This document shows positions 11,223-22,266 of a stretch of DNA of 64,000 bases, piece after piece. Location: NCBI GenBank assembly GCA_030268105.1, contig BSDZ01000094.1:1612501-1676500 (forward strand), read 5' to 3'. Under the pieces are notes generated by a model. The model was not told the origin of the DNA and made no database searches. It saw only the letters and a list, made by a program, of their open reading frames with translations. A program made the translations under genes and the position numbers. This DNA comes from Volvox africanus (lineage: Eukaryota > Chlorophyta > Chlorophyceae > Chlamydomonadales > Volvocaceae). Position 1 is the stretch's first letter. Each line of letters starts with the position of its first letter.

Positions 11223-13897
11223 TTCTCCCCAGTTCAAAATTGTCCGAGGCTTTATAAGACGTATATCCGAGGTAAAGCGATGTCACGTTAATGATGTGAT
11301 GTATTGGGGAGGCCAAGAACCCATGCGGTGTGCAGCTCAATTACCAAACCAGGAGCAGTAAGTGTTGTCGATCTGTAAGCTGCTATAGATAGTGATGGCT
11401 AATACGGCAATATATATGCAGAGCCGTCGGGAGTACCTGGCCGTAGTTCATAAGCCTGTACGGAACGGCAAGCGCTTGCAGCGGCCCAAGGTTCTTGTGG
11501 ACTTCGAACGAAAAATCGCAAGCGCCAGCCTCAGACTATTCATTGAATCAGTAGCAATAGCTGCGTGCACTTTTAATTTCATTTATCGGTTTCCTGGAAT
11601 CCAGATAATAATCATATTCGTTGCGAGCAACATAGAATATTAATCTGCATTATAGGATGATCCACCAAGTGTCCATTTGAATGAAATGGCGGGCTAGGAA
11701 GGCGGCTATCGTCGTATTCGCACACCCAGTCTGCGGAAGCCATAAGCGCATCTAACTGGCCTAATAGTGTTCCGGCGTATTTTATTTCACATAGTATTAT
11801 GAACTGCAGTAATGCCAACGCATGAATTCGCTACACGGCCACTACTTGGAAAAGGCGGTTTTCCAGGCCATCGTAATCGTTGCTTTGAAATAGTAGTACA
11901 CATCACAGTCACGGCCGGCAAATCATCCAATTTGAACTTTGTGAGCGCGGAAGGACATCCGCCAATCTGATCCACTGGCAATCCCGCTTCACAGCGACAT
12001 ACCTGAACGACCAGATTTCAATCTTCTCTCCTGTCAGAGGCTTACACGCTGAAGCGAAAAGGGCACACCATTTGAGAGGGTCTGACCCGCCGTACTTATT
12101 CGAAAGTCTCCTTTAGTAATGCCGCCCAACCGCTGTTCAACGGAACGGCCGAGCATTTTGTTCTGTCGCAATGCCCGCCATCTATTATAAGCAGCTTCTG
12201 CACCAATGCAGAAACTTAAAAGTTCCTCTCCCGCCTATCAATCTATTGTGCATCCGCGTCAGCACCGGTGACTTTCTGCAACTTTTCATGGAACGTTTTA
12301 CGACCGCACGCATCCCCTAGGACAGACGCGGACAGTCGCCTGCCTGCCTGCAGGTGCTTCCCTTGGCGGGCCAACGTTAGAAGCCGTCCGAGGTCTAAGT
12401 GCTTGTTGCTTGTGAGCACATTTACATCTTAAGTCTTGCGTCAATATCACTTGCTGCGTGACACGAGCTTGACAGGGATGAAGCGTAACAACGCGCATGG
12501 TTATGGACAAACGTACGTGCGTGCATGTCTGTATTCTTTGCGCTACTTTGCCCTAATAATAGAAGGATGAAGTAGACGAAAGCATACCAGAAAGTAATAG
12601 TCAAACGTGACGGGCCGTAGGGCAAATGCAAGTCCCCGGGTCGAGTGGTTAACCCCAGGGGTCAGTGAAGTGTGTGGAGTGTGGTGCGGAGTCGCTCGAT
12701 GACCGCAAGGAAGCCAAGGACATCCTCATGCGTTTTGTAACAAACACCGTGACGAATAAGTGAGATTAGAAAACGCTTGAAAGACATCCAAGTTGAAGCT
12801 ACAAGCAAAAATTTCTGCAATATGTGTGGAAGGCGTGTCGTTCTGAGCCGTATTTAATAATGCCCACGGCAGCTGTGCGCGACCGACGAATTTCGCCCGG
12901 CATGATGTTTTCTTGTTTTATCTTAATTGATAATCGTTATTTCGCTGCTTTTCTTTGCTTTAACGTCTGACATAACGATAATCAATATAATACCTCCGCA
13001 ATAATCATTGGAAGAATTGAAATATGATGCTAACAATGGATTAATTTACGATCAAATGGCTTGGGGGGCCCACCAAAGATGTCGACCGCGCAGCAGGGAC
13101 ATTTGCCGTGCGGCGTACAACAAATCAACAAACGGAGATGGATGGGCGCTGAGAAGCTACACATGTGTCCAGTGCGTGATTACGTGCTCAGACATTATAT
13201 TTATTTGATCTTTAAAAATAAATATAATATTATAAACTGAGTCGAGCTTTGTTACCACTGCTTGAAATTGATATTCTAACAAGTCTCTGCCAGTCAAATG
13301 CAACCTACTTAGAAATACTTTCATATCCAACCAGCCTGGCCTTGGGGGTAACGCATGGGTGCGCAAGCTAATCTTTGCTGACCTGTACGGCATGAAGGTC
13401 GCTGGGTAGGAAGCAGGTGGAGTGGTCCAGGCGAGGGGCATCCTGCTTTCTTGCATGCTGCCTAGTTTGTGGTAGCCTCCAGTGTGGTTTTGAAATATGC
13501 CTTCATCGTTTCTTATCACTAGTAGTGGAAACGAAGTTCGTTCTAGGTACGACTACTGTGGATGTACGGTACGTAGGTCGCCCCGCTCGCGGGCGCCCGC
13601 GCGCTCAAGTACATAGTATAGTAGGAACACAAAAACTCAAAATTACTCATCTGCCATAATTAACCTTTACCTAATGGCATAGATGTTGGCTACGTCCGTT
13701 TGGATGTTTATCAAGAATTACTCTGCGTGACCTGCAGCGAGAGGAGGGTGCGCTGTGCATGGCTTCGCTCCTTAGAACTGGAACAGTTGCAATTTTTTAC
13801 ATCATAAATCGACAATAAAGTAATGCGACTAAAAAGAAATAAATGCGCGCGTCACATATATAATGGCGGATGTATCCTTCGTCTTTTCACAAAAATG

Positions 13898-14020
13898 ACG
13901 AACCAACCTTGCCTAGGGTGTTGCTTGTGTAGTATCCTGGGGTATCTACGGGTAGTGTCAAAGATTGGGCCGTCGACGGTCATCTTCCGATCGGGCCTTT
14001 GTAGGCCGACACAACAGAGA
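13898..14020 (-). repeat. Dispersed repeat family R1, copy in reverse orientation
   Basis: In reverse it reads TATCTCTGTTGTGTCGGCC, AAGGCCCGATCGGAAGATGA, a short variable part, then TAGATACCCCAGGATACTA. The same blocks in the same order occur at 38290-38372, 41334-41441 and 55318-55412, and on the other strand at 24435-24535. No terminal inverted repeat or coding capacity is seen; a short non-autonomous element is the likely nature. Confidence 0.65.
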
Positions 14021-14160
14021 TACAACAGCTTGTGCGGGTTAGTATGTAGTGTGTAGTTATGCGTGATGTTAGGGGCGGCTCATCGCTCCACATGCTGCTG
14101 CATGCATCTTTGGTCCTCCACGCTCCACCCCAGCCAATCGTTTAGTCCCAGCCAATTATT

Positions 14161-14270
14161 GTTATATCTCTGTGCTAATATCCGCCAAACTGTTTAGGCC
14201 CGATTGGAAGATGTCGTCCAGTTTCCTGACCATACTGGATATTAGCCTTTAGATATCCCAGGATGCTACA
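14161..14270 (+). repeat. Dispersed repeat family R1, forward copy
   Basis: Runs from TTATATCTCTGTGCTAATAT through CCGCCAAACTGTTTAGGCCC, GGAAGATG and CCAGTTTCCTGA to ATCCCAGGATGCTACA. It is close to the copy at 41334-41441, which has the same blocks and spacing. Confidence 0.7.
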
Positions 14271-14754
14271 TTTATCCAACTACCCATTAACCTAGTATTA
14301 TGCAGATCATTGTATCTGTGGCGCAAAGTTATTAAGAAGTTTTTTAGCGTAGAAGTAAACTCCTATAATTTCTCATAACTTCAAGATAAAATTAGATGAC
14401 GTTCCAATTTGCTGAGTAGGAAATGGGTTTCTGAACCTGCCTCCCTCTCTCCCTCCCTGTCTGCCCAATTATGATGGTGGAAAACACCTGTCACGACAAA
14501 ATAATGAAAACCGTACTCATTATGTGCTGTGGCATCACAATTACAACAGCTGCTTGCGCCCTGCCCTCACCTGGGCCACCATACACGCACAGCATCTTCC
14601 ATAAGTAGTAGGTCATTCACATCAGTTTCGTTCTGCATCTCCATGCAATTCCCCGTGCAGTTGAGGGTATTTGTATCCGCCGCACTGGTGCCATTACATA
14701 CCAGCCAATAACATTCAACACACTGATGTTGCTTATGCTTGCTTGCTTGCTAGG

Positions 14755-14822
14755 CCTGCTGCTCTGATCCATGCAACCTAGCCACCTAGGCACCTGCTGC
14801 ATTCACCTATCTGATGGCTAGG

Positions 14823-14910
<88 letters not shown>

Positions 14911-16177
14911 GACCAGGAGCTGCTGATAGAAGGCAAAACCGTAAGGTGATGCGATTTTTATTAGATATGCAACACACACAGATACATACAGATAACATAC
15001 ACTAGCTTGCTTGTTAAAGATACTTTGCTCATACCTAACACCGATGTGCCCTTGCTTCCAAGATAAGGTTCATGCGTCACGACTATCGGTCTGCTGGAGT
15101 ATCGTATTCCGGCAGACCGATGACGTACACTGACCATCCCTCCCCGCCGGAAGTCCTTGTCGCCCGCGTACTCTTCGAAGACCAGTACGGAAGGCATCCA
15201 CTCCATGGAGTACGGAGGAATCATCGACAAGGCGCCGCCGCGGGCCGCCGTGTTGTTTCTGACGGTCAGGCCGCGGTGCAGCGCCGGCGGCACCATCTCA
15301 GCTGCAAAGTACAAAGCACCGCCGTCCCGCGAGGCTGTGTTTCGGAGCAACTCGGTTTCCGAAATTTCCAGCTGGATGAAATGGGCGAAGTCCTTTTTGT
15401 TCTCCATGACCAGAGCCAAGCAGCCGCCGCTGTGTTGGGCCGCGTTGCTGACAAAGGTTGAATTGAGATCCGTACGACATTCATGACACCGGAGAAGACA
15501 GCGCCGCCGTACGTGTAAGCGAGGTTCGAAGTGAGCCTGCGTGCGTGTACGGCAGCAAGGATAGGTAAGGATAGGAAACAGAGCCGACGTGTTCAGAAAC
15601 ATAAATACAGGCGAGGCAGCTGATGATTAGAGAAACGATTGTAGTACGGCTTACCGTACGAGCATGCTTAAAAAGTGAGGCTGTGTGGCATCATGGCAGC
15701 AGCGCTTGTTGGCAGGAAGAAATGTTGTGGGAAACGGAAACCGAACGAAGCCAACTGATCTAAAAGGCAGGCCACGAATTCACGGCCAAGTGCTGCAGCA
15801 GCAGCGGATGCAGGTGTGACTACGTCGCTGGGTGAGAAACACAGACCTACAACATAGTACAAGGCACGTACAAAACGCAACCAACTTCCGCTCTGATTTC
15901 GGTTAGCCCTCAAGCGGTTAAAGCCTCCAAATGAACCGACCTGCACGACGACATCTCCAGCGCATGGCCAAACGACATCGACAATGGTGACCGCGCTGAC
16001 ACGGCGCCGCCATGGGCGCCCAGTGCGCTGTTGTTGTCGAAAACACTGTCGTACAGGCCGACCATTCCCGATGTGACGGTCGAAATGGCGCCGCCGTCAC
16101 GGGCCTTATTCCCTGTGAACGTCGAGTTCCGTACAAGCAGCGAGTGCCACCAAGACGCCGCGGTCCCGTCAGGAATT
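14755..16177 (-). repeat. Left arm (A) of a large inverted duplication
   Basis: This arm is repeated in inverted orientation at 21019-22266. Homology runs from the Leu-rich 3' flank (around CTGATCCATGCAACCTAGCC) through the CAT microsatellite and exon 7 into exon 6 of the Pmp-repeat gene, and ends at AGGAATT (16171-16177). Several overlapping open frames in 15072-15486 are identical residue for residue to those in the right arm, so at least about 400 bp are essentially identical. Confidence 0.92.
14824..14910 (+). repeat. (CAT)n microsatellite, 29 copies
   Basis: Perfect CAT repeat within arm A; the right arm carries the inverted counterpart with fewer copies (22123-22198). The length difference shows that the microsatellite changed after the duplication. 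Confidence 0.97.
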
Positions 16178-16520
16178 GTAGCAGTGGGGATTCCAGGGGA
16201 GCTCATCGCGATGGCGCCAGCAGATTGTCCGGCAGTGTTGTCAGTGAAGAGGGAACCGTCAACTGACGCCGTACAGGTCGTCAAGTACAGCGCGCCTCCT
16301 TTGCTGGAGGCAGAGCTGTTGATGAAGAGGGAGTTGAAGACCGGCTGGTAGCATGACCGGCGGGCCGTACTGATGGGTTCGTACGACGATGGTGACAGCG
16401 CCGCTTGGGCTGCTGTATTGATTGATGGCCATAACCTGATGTCGTCCATGAGCCCAGCTATTGCCACGACGCCGCCAAGGCCGGGATCAACGAGCTCACT
16501 TGTCGTCAACACCTCATCCA

Positions 16521-16553
<33 letters not shown>

Positions 16554-19500
16554 TGTCGCTGGCGCGATTGGCGTCAAAGGTGCAGGTGGCGAAATGGACA
16601 CCGAGGCCGGATGTCTCACTGGCCGTCGCCAGTACGGCACCGCCGGCGCCGCCGGCCATGTTGCGCTGCACGGTGGAGTTAGAGGCGGCGATGAGGTAGA
16701 GGTCGGCGATGATGATTTCTTTGACGCGCGTGCCATTGACAATAAAGGAAATAGCGCTCGAGCTGCTGTACGCTGCGAAAGCGCTGCCACCCACCGCCAC
16801 ATTATCACGTACTTCGCTGCCGTACATCACTTCGACCTGCAGGAGATTGCCCATCGCCACAAGGACGGCACCGTCGTCCCCACCGGGGTTTGTACGGTAC
16901 TCGGCAATCTTTTATCCGTTTGCCAGCCGGATGCGGCCGACGTCACCGGACAGCACGGCAGTGGCGCCGCCGCCAGTTTGTGCTTGATTGTACAGAAGAG
17001 CGCTACCGCCAAGGATGGAGATTTGGCCCAGCCCTCCCCCCGCCACGTCGACGGCGCCGCCATATTCCGTGACGTCATTCGAAGAACACTTCGAACCGCT
17101 CTCCAGTGTGATGTAGGCGGTAAGGCCAGCGGCGACGTAAAGCGCGCCACCGATTCTGGCAACATTTTGTGACATGTGGGAGCTGCCTGCGTCCGTACGG
17201 CAACACGGGTTAGTGCGCACACGTGCGCACGTTGGTTAATGGTTATTGTGTCTGTACGGCACAATTTGTTTAAAAGTTGAATGCGGGATGATTATTCACT
17301 ATAAAATAATATAAAATATAAAATGCGTCTTGTCTATGGTTTATTGGTAGCTAGCCGACACTGTGCGTGTTGGGTTTAGCGTCAGGGTTAACGACTTTGT
17401 GTCGTAGGTAGCTGTTTAGTGATGTTGAGGTCGCGGCTCGAAGGCATTACGTTTAAATTAACGACTGCGGAGTTCGTTGCAGATCGTTGTACCAAACAGC
17501 GTGGCTGCATTAGTCATGCGTAGTCATGCCGTCATTACCTGTCATGTTCAGGGCGCCAAGAGCACCGACGGAAATCGCACCGCCGTTTCCGAAGGCAGCG
17601 GTGTTTCCTTCAAAACAGCTCTCCTGATACAAACGCATTATTTGAACTCCAGACGTGGAATGGATGGCACCACCCTGTCCGGCCTCGACGCTGTTCTTGA
17701 GGAACGACGATTTGCCCTGAAAATTAAGCATCAATAAACCATTAATTAAGAAAAGAAACGTATTATTTAGTTATTTAAAATAACTATGTTAAAAGATAAC
17801 TGTAAAGGCAGGAATAGACGTACGCAGCCCATCCCGAGAAACGGTGCAGCTGAATAATTATAACTGAATAACCGCCCAAGATTCCACGCCGAGCTGTAAG
17901 CAAGCGCACGAAATAATGATTAATAAAGAAATGAATACGCAACAATAAAACTATATATTTTAATAAATTTTTAAATACTGACAGTATCGGTGCTCGCCGC
18001 GCACTCACCGCAATCGACAGAACCCTGGTGCCGTTGGCCAGGAAGAGCGCACCTCCGTCGCCGTTGATGGCGGTGTTGCCTTCAAACCGCATCGCATCAA
18101 TCCTGATGGAGTTGACGGGAGCCACAAGGCTTACTGCGGCGCCGGAGGCATCAGCGATGTTGTCCAGGAACTGACTGATGGCCAGGGAGCCCTGCACGTC
18201 GCCGCAGATGCCGTAGACACGGAAAAAATTAAATTAACATCTACTTGTTTGTAGGTTTTATTTTTTAATATTAAACTTTAATATTATTTGTGATTTTTTA
18301 TTTATACGCCTTTTAAAAGTTTAATTTCTTAACAAACTCCAAAACAAATAAACTGTATCCCCCTGCATCCACATCATCCACCATCAATTACCCCCTCCTC
18401 ACAGACGGACCGCCAGCTTATGTTGCTGTCTTGCTTGATGCACCCACCATCGTCATTTGCTCATGACAGAGAGGAACGTGCTAAAGCCGCCGGAGTTGTC
18501 AATCGCCTGAACGCCGGACAGAGCAATCTCCAGCGAGGCAGTGCTGGGAAGGGGGACGGGGTCGAAGGGCCCCACCACCACCATGCCCAACCCAACCGAC
18601 CGCGAGACCGTTTCAGTTTTCAACGCGTGTAAGGTGCCGTACAGACCCCGACGGGTAACGGAGTTGCTCCTGAACGAGCTGTCGACCACGGCTAGGGCTG
18701 GTGGCGCCGCTGACGACACGTTGCGGGTATTGTACTGCAGGAAAACACAGCCCCAGCCATATGCGTCTCGAACTTCAAAGCAGTTAAAATTGGTTAGCCC
18801 GACGTACGACACGTTAGTGGCGTGTATCGGTCCGTGGAAGAGGATGCTGGACTTGGCGTTGGCCGCCGGTCGGAGCTTCGTCGTCGTCACGTTGAGCAGC
18901 TCAACCTATGCATAGGCAGGCGGGGCAGGAGGGGCCAGGCGGGGCAGGAGGGGGCAGGGGGGGCCAGGCGGGGCAGGAGGGGGCAGGAGGGGGCAGGCGG
19001 GACAGGCGGGGTGATAGGAGATAGAGTTATGTTGTGTGTGGCACATACTGTACATACTATACATACTATAAATACCGAATATAACATATGATATATAATA
19101 TAATTGCTTGTAGTTAATAAAATATCAGACCTGACGACACATGATACGAGGCATGGAACTGTCACCTGAGAGGCCGTCAGCATGTCGTTGACAGACACCC
19201 AGGCCAGACCTGGCTGGGGCCCTATGAGGCCCTATAAGGCCCTATGGGATCTCTCTGATGATGAACAGATGTCATTTGTTCCAAGCGCGATAGATCTCTA
19301 CAAGCAATCAGGAACCTCGGCCTGCCTGTTCATCTTCCCAGATTGCGGGGTTTTCATGACAACCGCTGAAATCCAGTACTTCTGGTTCGTTGGTGGGAAC
19401 GACCTACCGTTATTATTAACCATTGATTTGTGGTGCAATCTCGCACTTTGCATGACAGGCACATAGCTAGGTAGGTAGATATCAAGATTGCTATTTTGTT

Positions 19501-20596
19501 AGGAGATTGGTTTGGGACTCCATCAATCCAGCACCAAGGCCCGCCCGATTGCTCAACCCATCACTCACCCTGCAGCAGTTAGCGTACTGTAGTAACGCGC
19601 TACGGCTGCTGTACGGCAGATCCCGTACAACACTATCCCCGAAGCCGCAAGTACGGCACGTTGTTGAATGTGATGGTCCAGTCGTCATCGGCGCCGGCTT
19701 TCTGTGACACTGCAATACCTGCCCATTTTGCCGCGAAGCCCATCAGATGGCCGCCGACGGTGACATTAACAGGTTGTACGGCAGTGGTGGCACCGGCAGC
19801 CGCCGCCAACGCACTTGACGCCGGCCTGCTGAACAATTTTCTATTGGACCGTCCCCGCGGAGGGTGTACTCCCCGTTGCGGTTCCGATGAGTGTTACCTG
19901 GCATGTAACGGGCTGGATGCCACGAGAGAGCGGCGGCTGCCGCGATTAAGGCGGCGATTTCGGCGGCGGCTGCAAAATGGAAGAGCCGGGGGCGTGTCAG
20001 GCGGGCAGGCGATGGAGAGGTAAGTGGGAAAGTTATGAGAAGCCGGAATAGCGGGTAGCGGAAGCTAGCTATCTTCAGTAGTAGGGATGGGAACTCCCAA
20101 TTGTGGCTGTTGGATTCACACAGCAACAAATAAGTACTGAATGCGTATTTGAACACACACATATATATGTTTTCTACAATCGTACAATACTTATTATCTA
20201 TTGCAATACTTATTATTTTAGATTAATATTAATTGTTGCAATATTTTATTATTAGATAAAAAGAATCATTTAACTTTATAATTGTCATCGTTAATAATTG
20301 CCATTATGTACAAATGTGTATAATACTATTTTAATTTCTACCAACCAGACCGGTTGGTAAAACGTTTATGTGCCCAGGAGATTGGTTAAAAATAATGATT
20401 TAATGATTTAAGATATGCGGTGGCAACAAATGAAACAACGCGATTGAGCATGTTTTCTTACCGCAGCTGTCTTCACCGTGGCTGCTGCATTCGCACCCGA
20501 ATGCTGCTGCATAAGCGCAAGCAGCAGGGTGCCGAAGAGGACTAGCACCGCGATTGGTGCCGCCCCGGTCCTTGTGGCGGGGAGCCTCATCATCAT
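15035..20596 (-). CDS. Secreted Pmp-repeat beta-helix protein gene, frame apparently broken
   Basis: Exon 1 (20596-20462) encodes a signal peptide (MMMRLPATRTG.., hydrophobic VLVLFGTLLLALM) and ends at a GTAAGA donor. Later exons with matching phases are 18905-18468, 18191-18009, 17716-17539, 17186-15941 and 15536-15035. They carry many GGA(I/L/V) plus FxxN units, e.g. CFEGNTAAFGNGGAISV, NSTFTGNKARDGGAIS and LLRNTASRDGGALYF, the pattern of chlamydial polymorphic outer-membrane-type beta-helix repeats also found in algae. A second exon near 19640-19969 is likely, but its frame is unclear. An in-frame TAA (16912-16914) interrupts RLANG/KIAEYRTN, and exon 7 needs a frameshift near 15470 between YGGAVFSG and LNSTFVSN. 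It is therefore either a pseudogene or carries sequence errors. Exon 6 holds an 11-residue Ala run. The function is unknown; a secreted or surface protein is likely. Confidence 0.7.
16522..16554 (-). repeat. GCC/GCG triplet run coding poly-Ala
   Basis: Triplet repeat inside exon 6 of the Pmp-repeat gene; read on the minus strand it follows ASDM and encodes a run of Ala before MDEVLTTSEL. Confidence 0.9.
18914..19015 (+). repeat. G-rich minisatellite (GGGGCAGGAGG type)
   Basis: Irregular tandem units of GGCAGGCGGGGCAGGAGGGG type directly upstream of exon 3 of the Pmp-repeat gene, lying in its intron. The plus strand has many G-runs of 3-7, giving G-quadruplex potential on the template side for the gene's transcription. 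Confidence 0.85.
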
Positions 20597-20599
20597 TCC

Positions 20600-21018
20600 G
20601 ACCGCTGACTACTGCCCAAATACGACTGAGCCTAAATAAAAACTAGATCGGCAGGGAATATGCGTGATTAGGAAGCGTGTTGCAGGCCAGCACAAATCAA
20701 TTCGGAAATTAACAAGAAATTATTGTCCAATTAAAAATATTCGAGAAATATTCGAGAAATTTGAAATTGTTCGCAGCGGGTAGGTTATCGGATAATATTC
20801 TGATGATGATGACGAATGTATGTATGATACTGTATGAGGCAACGGTCGATACCTTTAAATCCGATATATATATATATATATAGTGCTTGCGCGCTGTTTT
20901 TAAGATGAATAAAGGTGTACCAAGCTGCCATTCATGATAAAAGTCTTAAAGCATGAACGCGCTGAACCAATAGCAACTTGAGGCCGCTGTTTATAATGAG
21001 TCCGGAAGTAGCGGATTG
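20600..21018. other. Gap between Pmp-repeat gene start and right arm
   Basis: Upstream region of the Pmp-repeat gene: AT-rich, with a TA dinucleotide run at about 20866-20882. No coding frame is supported. It is the only spacer between the gene's start and its own inverted partial copy, so any promoter of the gene must fit here or overlap the copy. Confidence 0.5.
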
Positions 21019-22122
21019 AATTCCTAACGGGCCCGCGGCGTCTTGGTGGCACTCGCTGCTTGTACGGAACTCGACGTTCACAGGAAATAAGGCCCGTGAC
21101 GGCGGCGCCATTTCGACCGTCACGTCGGGAATGGTCGGCCTGTACGGCAGTGTTTTCGACAACAACAGCGCACTGGGCGCCCATGGCGGCGCCGTATCGG
21201 CGCGGTCACCGTTGTCGATGTCACACCTGCTTCCGCTGCTGCTGCAGCACTTGGCCGTGAATTCGTGGCCTGCCTTTTAGATCAGTTGTTCGGTTTCCGT
21301 TTCCCACAACATTTCTTCCTGCCAACAAGCGCTGCTGCCATGATGCCACACAGCCTCACTTTTTAAGCATGCTCGTACGGTAAGCCGTACTACAATCGTT
21401 TCTCTAATCATCAGCTGCCTCGCCTGTATTTATGTTTCTGAACACGTCGGCTCTGTTTCCTATCCTTACCTATCCTTGCTGCCGTACACGCACGCAGGCT
21501 CACTTCTAACCTCGCTTACACGTACGGCGGCGCTGTCTTCTCCGGTGTCATGAATGTCGTACGGATCTCAATTCAACCTTTGTCAGCAACGCGGCCCAAC
21601 ACAGCGGCGGCTGCTTGGCTCTGGTCATGGAGAACAAAAAGGACTTCGCCCATTTCATCCAGCTGGAAATTTCGGAAACCGAGTTGCTCCGAAACACAGC
21701 CTCGCGGGACGGCGGTGCTTTGTACTTTGCAGCTGAGATGGTGCCGCCGGCGCTGCACCGCGGCCTGACCGTCAGAAACAACACGGCGGCCCGCGGCGGC
21801 GCCTTGTCGATGATTCCTCCGTACTCCATGGAGTGGATGCCTTCCGTACTGGTCTTCGAAGAGTACGCGGGCGACAAGGACTTCCGGCGGGGAGGGATGG
21901 TCAGTGTACGTCATCGGTCTGCCGGAATACGATACTCCAGCAGACCGATAGTCGTGACGCATGAACCTTATCTTGGAAGCAAGGGCACATCGGTGTTAGG
22001 TATGAGCAGGTAGTTTTAAAAAGCAAGCTAATGTATGTTATCTGTATGTATCTGTGTGTGTTGCATATCTCATAAAAATCGCATCACCTTACGGTTTTGC
22101 CTTCTATCAGCAGCTCCTGGTC

Positions 22123-22198
<76 letters not shown>

Positions 22199-22266
22199 CT
22201 TAGCCATCAGATAGGTGGATGCAGCAGGTGGCTAGGTGGCTAGGTTGCATGGATCAGAGCAGCAGG
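21019..22266 (+). pseudogene. Truncated inverted copy of the Pmp-repeat gene (right arm B)
   Basis: In the plus direction this reproduces the end of exon 6 (VRNSTFTGNKARDGGAIS.. to SARSPLSMS) and exon 7 (LNSTFVSN.., KKDFAHFIQLEISETELLRN) of the neighbouring gene. It starts abruptly inside exon 6 (near 21019) and has no 5' exons. Relative to arm A it lacks about 155 bp (A 15818-15972), with GAC microhomology at the junction; this removes the exon 6 splice donor and half the intron, so translation from exon 6 runs into a stop shortly after. The frameshift at the start of exon 7 is the same as in arm A. Confidence 0.88.
22123..22198 (+). repeat. (ATG)n microsatellite, about 25 copies
   Basis: Inverted counterpart of the CAT run at 14824-14910, at the same position in arm B. 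Confidence 0.95.

Larger units (their letters stand above)
11230..14750. other. Intergenic, no gene recognised
   Basis: Upstream of CAP2 and downstream of the Pmp-repeat gene. No frame here has recognisable motifs. It holds two members of a dispersed repeat family, at about 13898-14020 (reverse) and 14161-14270 (forward). Otherwise I see nothing. Confidence 0.45.

Noticed and set aside
14824..14910. CRISPR-like regular repeats
   Set aside because: A simple triplet repeat without spacers, in eukaryotic DNA.
16912..16914. Alternative genetic code with TAA as sense
   Set aside because: Only one such codon is seen, and the other recovered exons contain no in-frame TAA or TAG. A nonsense change or an error is simpler.
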